Below are positions 34,601 through 41,503 of a DNA stretch of 64,000 bases, one piece after another (position 1 is the first letter of the stretch; every line of letters begins with the position of its first letter). Source of the stretch: Pedobacter sp. ISL-64. Its GTDB lineage: Bacteria > Bacteroidota > Bacteroidia > Sphingobacteriales > Sphingobacteriaceae. The stretch spans positions 1-64,000 of the forward strand of contig NZ_JAGGPU010000020.1 of NCBI RefSeq assembly GCF_018613605.1. The letters are read 5' to 3'. Position numbers and translations under genes: made by a program. The notes under the pieces were generated by a model. It worked only from the letters and a program-made list of their open reading frames with translations. It ran no database searches and had not been told where the DNA came from.

Positions 34601-35273
34601 AGCTAAAAGAAGAAGACAACAATCCTTTTTCCCTCTTATTATCAAAAATAGACAGTGATATATTTGGCGTCACATCTACTCCCGAAGAAGTATTGGAAAG
34701 CACACCAATGCCCATACCCGCCGTGAGCATACCATCATTTGCCAATGAAAAAGACATACCGGCATTTGCGCTAATCTCTGCCCCCATCCCTGTATAATTA
34801 TCGCTAAAAACCCCAAAGCTAAAAGACCCCCTTACCTTTGCCCCTCCAAACCATTCTGCCCTTGCGGTTAAGCGGCCACCAACGGTAACTTTGGCCTTGG
34901 TGTAATGTTGTGTCTTTAATTTATCGCCATTAAAATCATCAGGAATCCCCCTAAGCTGCCTGTTAATTGCACCCACATTTAAATTCCATCCCAATCCTAC
35001 CCAACTGGCTTCATCGTCAATACCTGTCCCAGATTGGTAATTCAGGTTAATGGGATATCCATCAATATCCATTAAAGGAATATTATATTTAAAATCTCCA
35101 CTAAACAGATCAACCATATCAGATACGCCAACCGGCTGAAAAGATTGCGCCTCGGGCTGAGAAGGCCCGGAGGTTAGTGCCCATGTACTGATTGGCTGTA
35201 CGAGCTGTAAAAGCCATAGGGCCAATAAAAATCTTGCGGTAAATTTAATCCTGCTTCTGTAACTGTAATTCAT
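28695..35273 (-). CDS. Giant secreted YD/SpvB-like protein, partner of RHS
   Basis: 2192 residues when started at MNYSYRSRIKF (ATG 35273, two bases after the preceding stop); a longer upstream frame would overlap the lipoprotein gene. It has a signal peptide (FLLALWLLQLVQPISTWA) and then a conserved start region PVGVSDMVDLFSGDFKYNIP and WVGLGWNLNVGAINR, seen in Bacteroidota proteins related to SpvB/TcB cocoon components. It has a carbohydrate-binding-like segment at about 1990-2150 (GLTNLIDSTVSHSGRSSLNI) and a short YD segment at the end (YAYDSRSFKLMAELDENAFA). It ends without a toxin tip, so it is likely a structural or adaptor partner of the RHS protein two genes downstream. Confidence 0.85.
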   Translation of the reverse strand: MNYSYRSRIKFTARFLLALWLLQLVQPISTWALTSGPSQPEAQSFQPVGVSDMVDLFSGDFKYNIPLMDIDGYPINLNYQSGTGIDDEASWVGLGWNLNVGAINRQLRGIPDDFNGDKLKTQHYTKAKVTVGGRLTARAEWFGGAKVRGSFSFGVFSDNYTGMGAEISANAGMSFSLANDGMLTAGMGIGVLSNTSSGVDVTPNISLSIFDNKREKGLLSSSFSSSLGYNSRSGLKSLSFGHNLLMTSTSNTYNFNTEPIMPKIQYPYFSDYSSFSVDVGGALFGGYAGVGGTGYRNIRSVVNDGKLENPEYGFLYSEMGKDTKNAVHDFLREKENPVIPELPNLALPIGTPDVFSYNSQAGSGQFRLYRGGTGVYFDNEVNDASKTNTAGFDIGVGGYAHGGVAIFNQRTSNVSRKWTANNNYLKNGDFQKESLTDPKAQHVFFKHAGENNVEDKQLSDDLGSVTPLMVSTSGKTANAAFKKVFGYNSTITESIPVLAKKNKEVQSSVVSYLTAAQAAKVGMDKQIKHYNFIDEIGFNPAQFNPLSVEPTKELRDTGYRQKHHISELTVTSGAGQRMVYGIPVYNLAQEEISFALANTNDNRTGRTDIVNINPLAPHSVLKTDGRGIDDYFHTEKQPAYAYSYLISGILSPDYVDKTSDGITSDDDGTAIKFNYSRISNYRWRTPYGNKKSDNTHVPEASLNRGQLADPDDDKGSIVYGEKEIYYVHSIESKNKVAFFITKDRDDALGVKSWQGEPSSVAKQKQLVEIRLYSKHDYSKPIKVVKFKYGYDLCKSTPNSAAEGGGKLTLQKVWFEYGNTHKGSNHPYAFNYNKGLNNNNPEVRYGVMNTDRWGTYKQGANPGGLNNEEYPYADQDETRADEAAGLWNISSIGLPSGGKIAVTYEADDYAYVQNKRAAVMVPYRLNNGGADEISLTVDEQPPSTERNKTRWFKKNYLNGSDYIYTKSTINLGNSNAPAANGGDDFVPAYCRVDSVHFEGSEVKLILEQISESDVTTNPIRFAAWQKLKNDYPKFAYPGYQNRVEDNGSGFEAAITAIFNASGNLKELRENFYQKAKRKGYGSNIDVSRSFARISLNSKAKIGGGARVKKIAISDEWSNLSGSAARSGSYGQSYTYTTKDDTGRQISSGVAAYEPSVGSDENALRQPVPYVQKIKGAINNYFELEEPFGESLYPGASVGYSKVTVVDLDQDGNEILIANSPKTGYVVNEFYTAKDFPVRVTAMPMQKYNPRPQQQYSIISTNSIEEMILSQGYMIELNDMHGKPKSNRIFNQSGAEISSSVYEYQVDNPKAVEKRLNNNVSIINAKGQVGPGVIGRDIELFTDFREQESSNNGTAINFGGDVIPLPFFGIPIFIPHLPFGTNSEYKLFRSACAVKVIHTNGLIKKVIKTENGSSIAVENVAYDGVTGEALVTKTQNEFKQDYYSVNLPAYWMYKGMGAAYQNLGTMVKDFNTGTNGVIQNATYSSFVMPGDEWVDVALGTHYWVIETAGAKRLIDREGKTVTVNIPLAKIIRSGYRNILGTPTTSVVCMENPIQGSQFKLVSTGDLSSLKVISTSVNLFDEAWVINNFNSSIPAEIIEDKSLNWYMRENEYVPSSGASACVDTEPVQATNNLAAYLYCNIAGSFFNSPGRLKASNVCPVEVNWENTYEFSMSFTVPQTKTYYVGAGRNGSSMSYIFDCTDDGITYVSPVNQWTVLPVYLTAGVHKITMTIPKSSLPNEAIGVELYNNTLQQIQNAGDGSGINIIFSTAQLRGNIPTQSSTVSTLFQSSTYSTLETYFRANYRTYHYSYSNGQPVGVCDVVQPGTVKIINPYIQGFIGNWRPYQSKVYQTTRKYNDVFTAGKRGMDLKKTGFLTTYTSWWSNANGGGWIQNPTSNWVNANTVTLYDKYGQELENKDALNRYSAAKFDFNGELPAAVASNAMNREVYINSFEDYRSKFNSDSVAFKNKTIKGELYNPVGDKGLTNLIDSTVSHSGRSSLNIYSTGILLDTKIHAAEHKTAGYLSSSATGYSLLGTTGLYPNGFEPMPNKEYLFNVWVKDNNPLIRSTDLNINIKGDGSTLTPVDLKCKAIVEGWKLMEGTIYTGGSFGDIPGATLQLIVKSTNGVKLDDIRIHPKAAHLKSYAYDSRSFKLMAELDENAFATFYEYDDEGSLVRVKKETERGIATIKESRSSYRKN

Positions 35274-35274
35274 A

Positions 35275-35682
35275 TTATTTGATTGCAAGCACGTATTTTT
35301 TCTGATTGATAAATTTGTCGTGGTAAATGAGTGTATCGCTTTTTTGATTAGGTGTTTTGTTAAAAGCAACCAGAAACTCATAACTTCCTTTAACCCCGTT
35401 TGATACCGGTTCTATGTACAAGGGATAATCTTTTTTATCACCATGAAGCAAATACATGCAGCTGTCTGAGCGGTAAAACATTTCTTCAGTTAGCTTATTG
35501 CTCCCATTTTCCAATACTACTTTTGATGGAAATACCCTTACCTGAAAAGTGGTTTCTCCTTCTGTTGCCTGGCTATTACGAATAGCCATAACCGTTAAAT
35601 CATCGTCTTTTAACTGCGCTACCTGGTCTTTAGCCTTACAGCTAAACAATAAGGCTACTAGCATTACATATCCAAACCTCAT
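35275..35682 (-). CDS. Small lipoprotein of the rhs operon
   Basis: 135 residues. MRFGYVMLVALLFSCKAKDQ is a lipoprotein signal with the lipobox cysteine at C15. The rest is a single small beta-rich domain. The start overlaps the upstream gene end by four bases (35679-35682) and the next gene starts two bases after the stop. It is probably anchored in the outer membrane and may take part in export or display of the giant proteins. No family recognised. Confidence 0.8.
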   Translation of the reverse strand: MRFGYVMLVALLFSCKAKDQVAQLKDDDLTVMAIRNSQATEGETTFQVRVFPSKVVLENGSNKLTEEMFYRSDSCMYLLHGDKKDYPLYIEPVSNGVKGSYEFLVAFNKTPNQKSDTLIYHDKFINQKKYVLAIK

Positions 35683-36779
35683 TCTGCCAATTGTTTATAG
35701 GTAAATCTTAAACTCTTTTGGGTACCATCAGGCATCCGTATCTTCATTATATAAGAATAATTGTCGTCGAAAGAAAAATTCCGGCTAATGTCTATGTTAA
35801 TCTTGTTCTCTCCTGCCTTAAGCCTTAAAGTAGGTAAGCTTCTGATTTTCTTTGAAGGGTTGTTGATGCAAACAATGCTATAACTGATTTTCTGAGGCCC
35901 GTAAGAATTGGTTAATGAGAAACGGATAAACCCGTTGCTGATGTAATTATTACCTCTTGCCAAGTCTTCAATATCCCTATACCCATAATCAGCAGGGATC
36001 ACATTATTCACACTATCCTGGCAGTTTACTTCGAACGACCAAACATCTGAACGGTTGATTACCGTTTGATCGCGGTAGGCGCTCACCTGCCAGGCATATT
36101 TTTTACCCGCTACCAGTTCTTTTGAATTTGGTGGATAAACCAATAGATTGGCCACTACCCCTTTCTGATTCACAATTGGCAGGTTGTAGTTTAAGGCTTC
36201 AACGGCATTCTGTTTATCTTTAATTTCGACCAACATCACCTGGTAGAGCAAACCATCTACTTTTGGTATAGAAGGTTGCCAGGTAAGCAATGGCTTTTTT
36301 TCGCAAATTTCGTCCTGATCGTAGGGTTCAATCAGATCTAATGGCGCTGGTGGCGTAATTTCGTTGTTAAACGTTTGATCGATAATGATTTCCTGACTTG
36401 AAGACGCCGAATAAATATTAAATGAATATTCGTAATCGCCCTGTGGGAAGTATTGGTTACGCCTGATAAAGTTTGCCGTTGCATTCTGCGCCATGGCCAC
36501 GCTGGCTGTACGGGCCACTCCCGAAGGAATAATGTTGTTCCCCGGCGCAATGGTAAATACCCCCGTTTGTATGGTGGCAATTTTTCCGGCACGTGCTTCC
36601 GTTACCGTAATGTTCATCCTTACCGATTTCACACCTGAAGCATTGAATATAGATGCCCTAAAAAGACCGTTCAGCGTGGTACCATATACCTCTGGAACAA
36701 ACACAATACTGGTTTGGGCAGACACAACTGTGCTTATGGAAATAAATAAAATAAATAATCTTAGTTTAAGCTTGCTCAT
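35679..36779 (-). CDS. Secreted protein with Ig/FN3-like domains
   Basis: 366 residues. Signal peptide MSKLKLRLFILFISISTVVSA-Q. It has an N-terminal beta domain (VYGTTLNGLFRASIFNASGV) and a middle segment of fibronectin-type character (PLDLIEPYDQDEICEKKPLL, TWQPSIPKVDGLLYQVML, KYAWQVSAYRDQTV). Proteins of this type occur beside RHS genes in Bacteroidota. It overlaps the barrel gene by four bases, so both are co-translated. Its job in the system is unknown. Confidence 0.8.
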   Translation of the reverse strand: MSKLKLRLFILFISISTVVSAQTSIVFVPEVYGTTLNGLFRASIFNASGVKSVRMNITVTEARAGKIATIQTGVFTIAPGNNIIPSGVARTASVAMAQNATANFIRRNQYFPQGDYEYSFNIYSASSSQEIIIDQTFNNEITPPAPLDLIEPYDQDEICEKKPLLTWQPSIPKVDGLLYQVMLVEIKDKQNAVEALNYNLPIVNQKGVVANLLVYPPNSKELVAGKKYAWQVSAYRDQTVINRSDVWSFEVNCQDSVNNVIPADYGYRDIEDLARGNNYISNGFIRFSLTNSYGPQKISYSIVCINNPSKKIRSLPTLRLKAGENKINIDISRNFSFDDNYSYIMKIRMPDGTQKSLRFTYKQLAE

Positions 36780-39325
36780 TGTCTGTCGAGATAATAGTGT
36801 ATAGATATTTCTCCCCTATTGGTAGAAAAAAGATCGGGATAGGTTGGGGTAATCAGGTTTTTACGGATATCTACATAAGCCGAGATATCAAAATGTTTCT
36901 TCAGCATAAACTGGATACTTTGTTTAATACCGGCCTGACGGGCAAGATTTTGGTTATCGAGGTAACTTAATCCACTCGACATTGAAACACCGCTGAATAA
37001 CTGGTATTGTAGCGATGCATCTGAGTTGAGCATATTACCCAATATGGTATTGGCATTAAGTTCGCGGTTATAAAAAAGGTTTCCAGAAAGTGAAAAGTCT
37101 TTAAATACTACTGTTTGCACATAGTTTAACTGCAATAAACTGGAATTGCCCAATGATAAGGGGTTGGCAATTTCTTGCTGCGCCACACTTACATGGCTAA
37201 ACCCGCGCTGCCCAAACAGTTTATAATTCGAATTGAGATCGAGCTGAAGTTTTTTAGAGGCATATACCGGAGTGCTGCCCTGAGATACCTTATCTACACC
37301 GTTATCAATATATTTTATCCCCAAATTAGCCGACCTGGAAATGCGGAATCTCGAATCGAGCTGAATGTTATGGTTACTCCAATGTGAATTGTCTGTCGCA
37401 CTAATTGGCATGTTTTTAAAATCGGAGCGTACAGAAAGTGTCATTTTCTTATGGAAAAATTCTTTACGGATATTTCCACCAAACCTTAGGTTAAGGTTAC
37501 CGATTCCCTGTTGCCCGGGATTTTGAAATCCCGAACCTGCATAATTAACAAATACAGTACTCCTGATTCCCAGCTTTTTATCATCGATAGAATGGTTTAG
37601 CCCAACCGACATGGTTTGCAGAAAATCATCCCTAAAATAATTACCATTGGTATTTCTATCGATTATTAACTGATCTGGACCAAAGGCAGCAAGTTCTTTG
37701 TATTGCGTAGAGGATTTGGAAACATCGAAAGTAAATGTTCCTGCCTTACTGAACCGAAAGGCCTGACTAACGGTAAATACCATATTATTTCTCGGCAATG
37801 CATTTTGAGCTGATCCAAAGCTTCCGTTAAATTGCCGATCGTAAGTGCCCACCCATGAAAGCTTGCCCGAACCGAACGAAAAATTTGTAGTGGGTACACT
37901 TAAATAACTGTAGAGTTTTGGGATGGCAAAGGTGGACGCATTAAAACCGGCATCTTTTGTTGAATTAAGGTCGCGGTTGGTACTTAAACCCACAGTCACC
38001 GGCCCTCTTGGCGTTCTTAAAGAAAAATTGAAACCATTTAAAAAGAGATCGCGGTTGAGAAAACTTCCAGGCAATTGATGTCCAAAATTACCAGCCTGAA
38101 ACTCACGGAGCTGCGCATAACTTTTCTGTAAAAAGCCCATATCTTTTCCTTTAGCAAGTTCTGAGACAAAGAAATTTTCGAGTTCTTTTTGCGAGATTTT
38201 ACCTTGGGCTACTTTTTCCAGTAATTCAAGTTTTTCAGGGTCAAGCCCACTATCATATACAGACTGTTGGACCTTTTGGATTTCGGTAAACAATTCCTGC
38301 TTTTTAGCATTTAATAAGTTGGTAAGCGAATCTTGCCCGTGTTGACTAAGCTGTTTTCCCCCGTTCTGTGCCTGATCTTTTATTTCCGCTGTAAATTCGT
38401 TCAGTTTTGCCTTCAACTCCAATTCATCCATCTTGAGCATGCTTCTTAAATTTTCGGGATTATTTAAATAGGCCTGTAGTTTTGGTGAAGCAGAAAGATT
38501 AAGGTTCTTCGCAATCTTATCTTGTATCTTTTTTCGTAGAAAGGATTCTGCGGTTTGTCCACTCAACACATTCTTGCGCAAGTTCCGGTACTTGTCTATA
38601 TCTGCCTTAAAAAACTGGTTAAAACTTGGCTTGGGTAAATTGAACTTAAAAAGATTGCCCTGATCGAACCTAAAATCTCTCATAGCGGTATAAGTGTTTG
38701 CCAATGAAAGATCAACCGGAATATTATATATTTTCAATTGGCCATAAAAGGTTACATTATTTAACAGGTTTTTACCATTGGCCGGGTTCTGCGTTTTAAT
38801 GTATTGGGTTTCATTTCCTACTGACACATCACTAAACTGTATCTTAGAACCTTTTTTGAGTGTGTCTTTTTTTAAGAGTTTAGCAATATCAGATTGTTTT
38901 ACACGTTCATCCGCTTGCGTTAATATTGATTTTTTGGTCGCCTGTATTTTCCCCATTGCCATTGAATCGAGCTTAGAGAATTTCTTTTTCGCCGATTTCA
39001 AGCTATCTGTAACCAGTTCCTTTGTTTTAACATATTGCGAAGAAACACTCAAAGATTGTTCTTTAACATTTTTTTTCAGGCTATCCTTACTTAAGGATCC
39101 GGTTATAGCCGATTGTCCAGTTAGTGCGCCTACTTGTAACTTTAATGATTTTTTAGTCTCCTGGATTTTTTGCATAGCCAGCGAATCTAGCTTGGAGAAC
39201 TTCTTCTTGCCCGATTTCAGACTGTCTATAACAGCCTGCCCTGTTGAAGGAAGTTGCGCGAGAAGCTGCACTGAATGCAGGCAAAAAAATACCAGCACAG
39301 TAGCTGTTATTACGGCTTTGTTCAT
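36776..39325 (-). CDS. Predicted outer-membrane beta-barrel, first gene of rhs operon
   Basis: 849 residues. A signal peptide (MNKAVITATVLVFFCLHSVQLLA) is followed by two near-repeats at about 34-58 and 106-130 (KKKFSKLDSLAMQKIQETKK and KKKFSKLDSMAMGKIQATKK), a helical periplasmic region to about 400, and about 430 residues of alternating hydrophobic strands (FNFSLRTPRGPVTVGL, FTFDVSKSSTQY, LGIKYIDNG) ending in an aromatic-containing strand ISIHYYLDRQ. This is the form of a large outer-membrane barrel with periplasmic coiled coils. It could be the export or surface-anchoring pore for the YD proteins downstream; this is inference from operon order. Confidence 0.75.
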   Translation of the reverse strand: MNKAVITATVLVFFCLHSVQLLAQLPSTGQAVIDSLKSGKKKFSKLDSLAMQKIQETKKSLKLQVGALTGQSAITGSLSKDSLKKNVKEQSLSVSSQYVKTKELVTDSLKSAKKKFSKLDSMAMGKIQATKKSILTQADERVKQSDIAKLLKKDTLKKGSKIQFSDVSVGNETQYIKTQNPANGKNLLNNVTFYGQLKIYNIPVDLSLANTYTAMRDFRFDQGNLFKFNLPKPSFNQFFKADIDKYRNLRKNVLSGQTAESFLRKKIQDKIAKNLNLSASPKLQAYLNNPENLRSMLKMDELELKAKLNEFTAEIKDQAQNGGKQLSQHGQDSLTNLLNAKKQELFTEIQKVQQSVYDSGLDPEKLELLEKVAQGKISQKELENFFVSELAKGKDMGFLQKSYAQLREFQAGNFGHQLPGSFLNRDLFLNGFNFSLRTPRGPVTVGLSTNRDLNSTKDAGFNASTFAIPKLYSYLSVPTTNFSFGSGKLSWVGTYDRQFNGSFGSAQNALPRNNMVFTVSQAFRFSKAGTFTFDVSKSSTQYKELAAFGPDQLIIDRNTNGNYFRDDFLQTMSVGLNHSIDDKKLGIRSTVFVNYAGSGFQNPGQQGIGNLNLRFGGNIRKEFFHKKMTLSVRSDFKNMPISATDNSHWSNHNIQLDSRFRISRSANLGIKYIDNGVDKVSQGSTPVYASKKLQLDLNSNYKLFGQRGFSHVSVAQQEIANPLSLGNSSLLQLNYVQTVVFKDFSLSGNLFYNRELNANTILGNMLNSDASLQYQLFSGVSMSSGLSYLDNQNLARQAGIKQSIQFMLKKHFDISAYVDIRKNLITPTYPDLFSTNRGEISIHYYLDRQ

Positions 39326-39407
39326 ACATTAAATTTAGCATAGCTCTTTATCAAAGGCTTTCCCTGCATTTAGGATAAGACAGAAATAGACATTAATAAA
39401 GCGTTAT

Positions 39408-39434
39408 TTAGTTTGTTTGGGAGTTTGAGAACTC
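39408..39434 (-). promoter_or_regulatory. Shared upstream motif of the rhs operon
   Basis: TTAGTTTGTTTGGGAGTTTG then AGAACTC, about 85 bp upstream of the barrel gene start. Nearly the same sequence occurs at 46230-46257 upstream of the fibre operon. It is probably a binding site for a common regulator such as the LytTR protein at 46425, or a promoter part. Confidence 0.55.
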
Positions 39435-39447
39435 AATTTCGAATATC

Positions 39448-39579
39448 ATGATAAAAATAGCGGTAAAAAAGCTCAATCAAGCCCTTTTCCACAAACAGGA
39501 ACTTTCTGCTGACGAAAGTGACTTAATCTTTGATGAAACCCCAAATATTCAAATGCTGTTTTTTTGTAAAGAGTTTTAA
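39448..39579 (+). CDS. Possible 43-residue small protein between operons
   Basis: ATG 39448 opens MIKIAVKKLNQALFHKQELS and continues ADESDLIFDETPNIQMLF to TAA at 39577. Composition is protein-like (amphipathic and charged) and it sits alone between the two minus-strand operons. No family recognised and no clear ribosome site; it may be chance. The rest of 39326-39617 holds the motif at 39408 and a short hairpin (39569-39585). Confidence 0.25.
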   Translation: MIKIAVKKLNQALFHKQELSADESDLIFDETPNIQMLFFCKEF

Positions 39580-39617
39580 ACTCTTGATAATCGAGGTCAT
39601 ATAATATACCTGTAAAC

Positions 39618-40607
39618 TTAGTAAACACCATTTTTTATATTTCTTGAATGTTTTTTTGCTATTATAACCCGCTTAGATTGCTGCTTTTTTAACAGCTTAA
39701 TTTCCTTATCCTGCTTAATTAAGTGAAGGGTGAGTTCTTCGATTTTCTTAAGCAATATTTTGTTCATTTCGCCCAATTCAATTCCATTATTCTCTGCCTC
39801 TTTTGCAGAAGGCACTTCGGGTAAGTGTTTGTGTTTTTTGATATAAGCTTCGAGTGCTGGTAAAGACAGGTTTTTATAATCCTCATTAAACACATAATCA
39901 GGAGTTTGTTGCCCATTCACCCTAATTTCGTTTGCTTTGATCCGCCCATTTACGGTTAACTTATCTTCGGGATTAAACGTACCAATGCCAACATTGCCTA
40001 CAGGATCGATAACCATCCTCATCATGGGCTGTGCGCCGTTAGAGGTGGCGAAAATCAATTTTGCGCGGGCATCATTGGTAGCATCATCCATAAGTTGAGC
40101 ACCTATATAAGCCATACCTTTATTAAATTGAGCATTCTTAGCCATCCAGGTTATACTACCTGCAGATGAGCCACTTACAGTTGAATTGTTACTGAGTATA
40201 AGGTGAGACTGGCTGTTGAATTCCGTACTTGGGTTCAATATCTCAAAAACCTTATTGTTCCCACCGTGGAAGTAACTCTGTGGATTACCAGTATTCAAGC
40301 CGAGGTTTCCTGAGGGAATGTCCATCGTTAGAAAATTGGTTCCAGAAAAGGGTCCACCCAGATAAATTCTCTTGGTGGAAGTGGCATTGTAAACCGAAAA
40401 AGCATTGTAACCGCCAACAAAAATTGCTTCCGGATCCCAGCCTGCATAGGTACCGATAAGCTGATGTACAAAATCCCCCTGCCTGCTTGCAAGCACATTA
40501 TCGTACGCATCTTTGATGGTTACCCCTGTAGTAACGATCGGCGCCTGCGCACGCAATTGCCATGCACAACTAAAGGTTATTATTAAATAAATTAAATACT
40601 TCTTCAT
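39618..40607 (-). CDS. Secreted fibre-like protein 5 (last gene of fibre operon)
   Basis: 329 residues. Signal peptide MKKYLIYLIITFSCAWQLRA. The middle has the glycine-rich fibre signature NVGIGTFNPEDKLTVNGRIK. The C-terminal ~110 residues (EIRVNGQQTPDYVFNEDYK ... HLPEVPSAKEAENNGIELGE) are shared by all five genes here and end in a coiled coil (KILLKKIEELTLHLIKQDKE). Such proteins are thought to form trimeric surface or phage-tail-like fibres. Overlaps the preceding gene by four bases. Confidence 0.82.
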   Translation of the reverse strand: MKKYLIYLIITFSCAWQLRAQAPIVTTGVTIKDAYDNVLASRQGDFVHQLIGTYAGWDPEAIFVGGYNAFSVYNATSTKRIYLGGPFSGTNFLTMDIPSGNLGLNTGNPQSYFHGGNNKVFEILNPSTEFNSQSHLILSNNSTVSGSSAGSITWMAKNAQFNKGMAYIGAQLMDDATNDARAKLIFATSNGAQPMMRMVIDPVGNVGIGTFNPEDKLTVNGRIKANEIRVNGQQTPDYVFNEDYKNLSLPALEAYIKKHKHLPEVPSAKEAENNGIELGEMNKILLKKIEELTLHLIKQDKEIKLLKKQQSKRVIIAKKHSRNIKNGVY

Positions 40608-41503
40608 TTTCCTTTGGATTGCCTTGCCAATATTTGTTTAACCTGTTCTTGTAATGCTGAAAGCGTTTCACGTTGATCCGTTGTATTCTTTTTAAGTAGA
40701 TTAATATCTGCCAGTTGTGCAGCTAAAGCTTTATCCTTTTCAATCAAATGCAGTGTAAGTTCTTCGATCTTTTTGAGCAAAAGTTTGTTCATCCCCCCAA
40801 GTTCAATTCCGTTCTTTTCTGCTTCTCTGGCCGAGGGAACATCAGGCAGGTGTTTGTACACTTGTATAAATTTTTCAAGCTCAGGTAAGGGTAGCAGCTC
40901 ATATTTTGGCGCAAAAACATAATCGGGCATTGCATCAACATCAACCCTGATCTCTCTTGCCCTGATCTTTCCGTTTACTGTTAGCTTCTCGGAGGGCAGA
41001 TCAGTCCCTATACCTACACTCCCATTCATCACGTTCAGGTTGCCAACATAAGTATGGGCATTGTCTCTTATCGTATTAAAGATGGTTACTATGGCACCAT
41101 TATCATTCAGGTTGTCGTCACTGATAGAACCGAGTTCCAATGCGCCTGCTAAAAGGTTACTCACTTTAAAAACCCCCAAATCTGCACCTATTGCCGCTTT
41201 TACCCATATCTGGCTTTCTCCTCCAAGATTTAATAGTGCAAACTGTGGTTGCAGCCACGCTGCATAGCCCATACTATGATGCTCCTGAATAGAAAAATTC
41301 TGTGAATTGATAAACTGGATCCTACCCGATACCAATGAAGGCTTATGTGCTGTGGTATGTTTATACGTGTATTCAAATTCGCTATGCAAACCACCAACTT
41401 TAGCCACCAGATACCATTTTCCATCGGCAGGCAAACTGAACTGCTGGGCGGATAAGTTCATACCGCTAAAGAGAGCTAAGATTAAAATGTATAAATGTTT
41501 CAT
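40604..41503 (-). CDS. Secreted fibre-like protein 4
   Basis: 299 residues. Signal peptide MKHLYILILALFSGMNLSA. A short beta-rich N-terminal region (FSLPADGKWYLVAKVGG) is followed by NGSVGIGTDLPSEKLTVNGK, the common C-terminal domain (DAMPDYVFAPKYELLPLPEL, HLPDVPSAREAEKNG) and a long coiled coil to the end (residues about 235-295). Overlaps its neighbours on both sides, so one operon. The shortest of the set; receptor-binding part is probably the N-terminal domain. Confidence 0.82.
   Translation of the reverse strand: MKHLYILILALFSGMNLSAQQFSLPADGKWYLVAKVGGLHSEFEYTYKHTTAHKPSLVSGRIQFINSQNFSIQEHHSMGYAAWLQPQFALLNLGGESQIWVKAAIGADLGVFKVSNLLAGALELGSISDDNLNDNGAIVTIFNTIRDNAHTYVGNLNVMNGSVGIGTDLPSEKLTVNGKIRAREIRVDVDAMPDYVFAPKYELLPLPELEKFIQVYKHLPDVPSAREAEKNGIELGGMNKLLLKKIEELTLHLIEKDKALAAQLADINLLKKNTTDQRETLSALQEQVKQILARQSKGK

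Noticed and set aside
35274..35381. 36-codon N-terminal extension of the giant YD protein
   Set aside because: It overlaps the lipoprotein gene and is not signal-like; MNYSYRSRIKF at 35273 gives a proper signal peptide directly after the preceding stop.
18581..39325. Many ORFs of 60-150 codons opposite the rhs operon and fibre genes
   Set aside because: They are shadows of long real genes, lack domain patterns and do not have plausible starts.
39569..39585. Hairpin AAGAGTT-tta-AACTCTT as operon terminator
   Set aside because: On the transcribed minus strand no T-run follows the stem, and its loop-side overlaps the small ORF stop; not strong enough to list.
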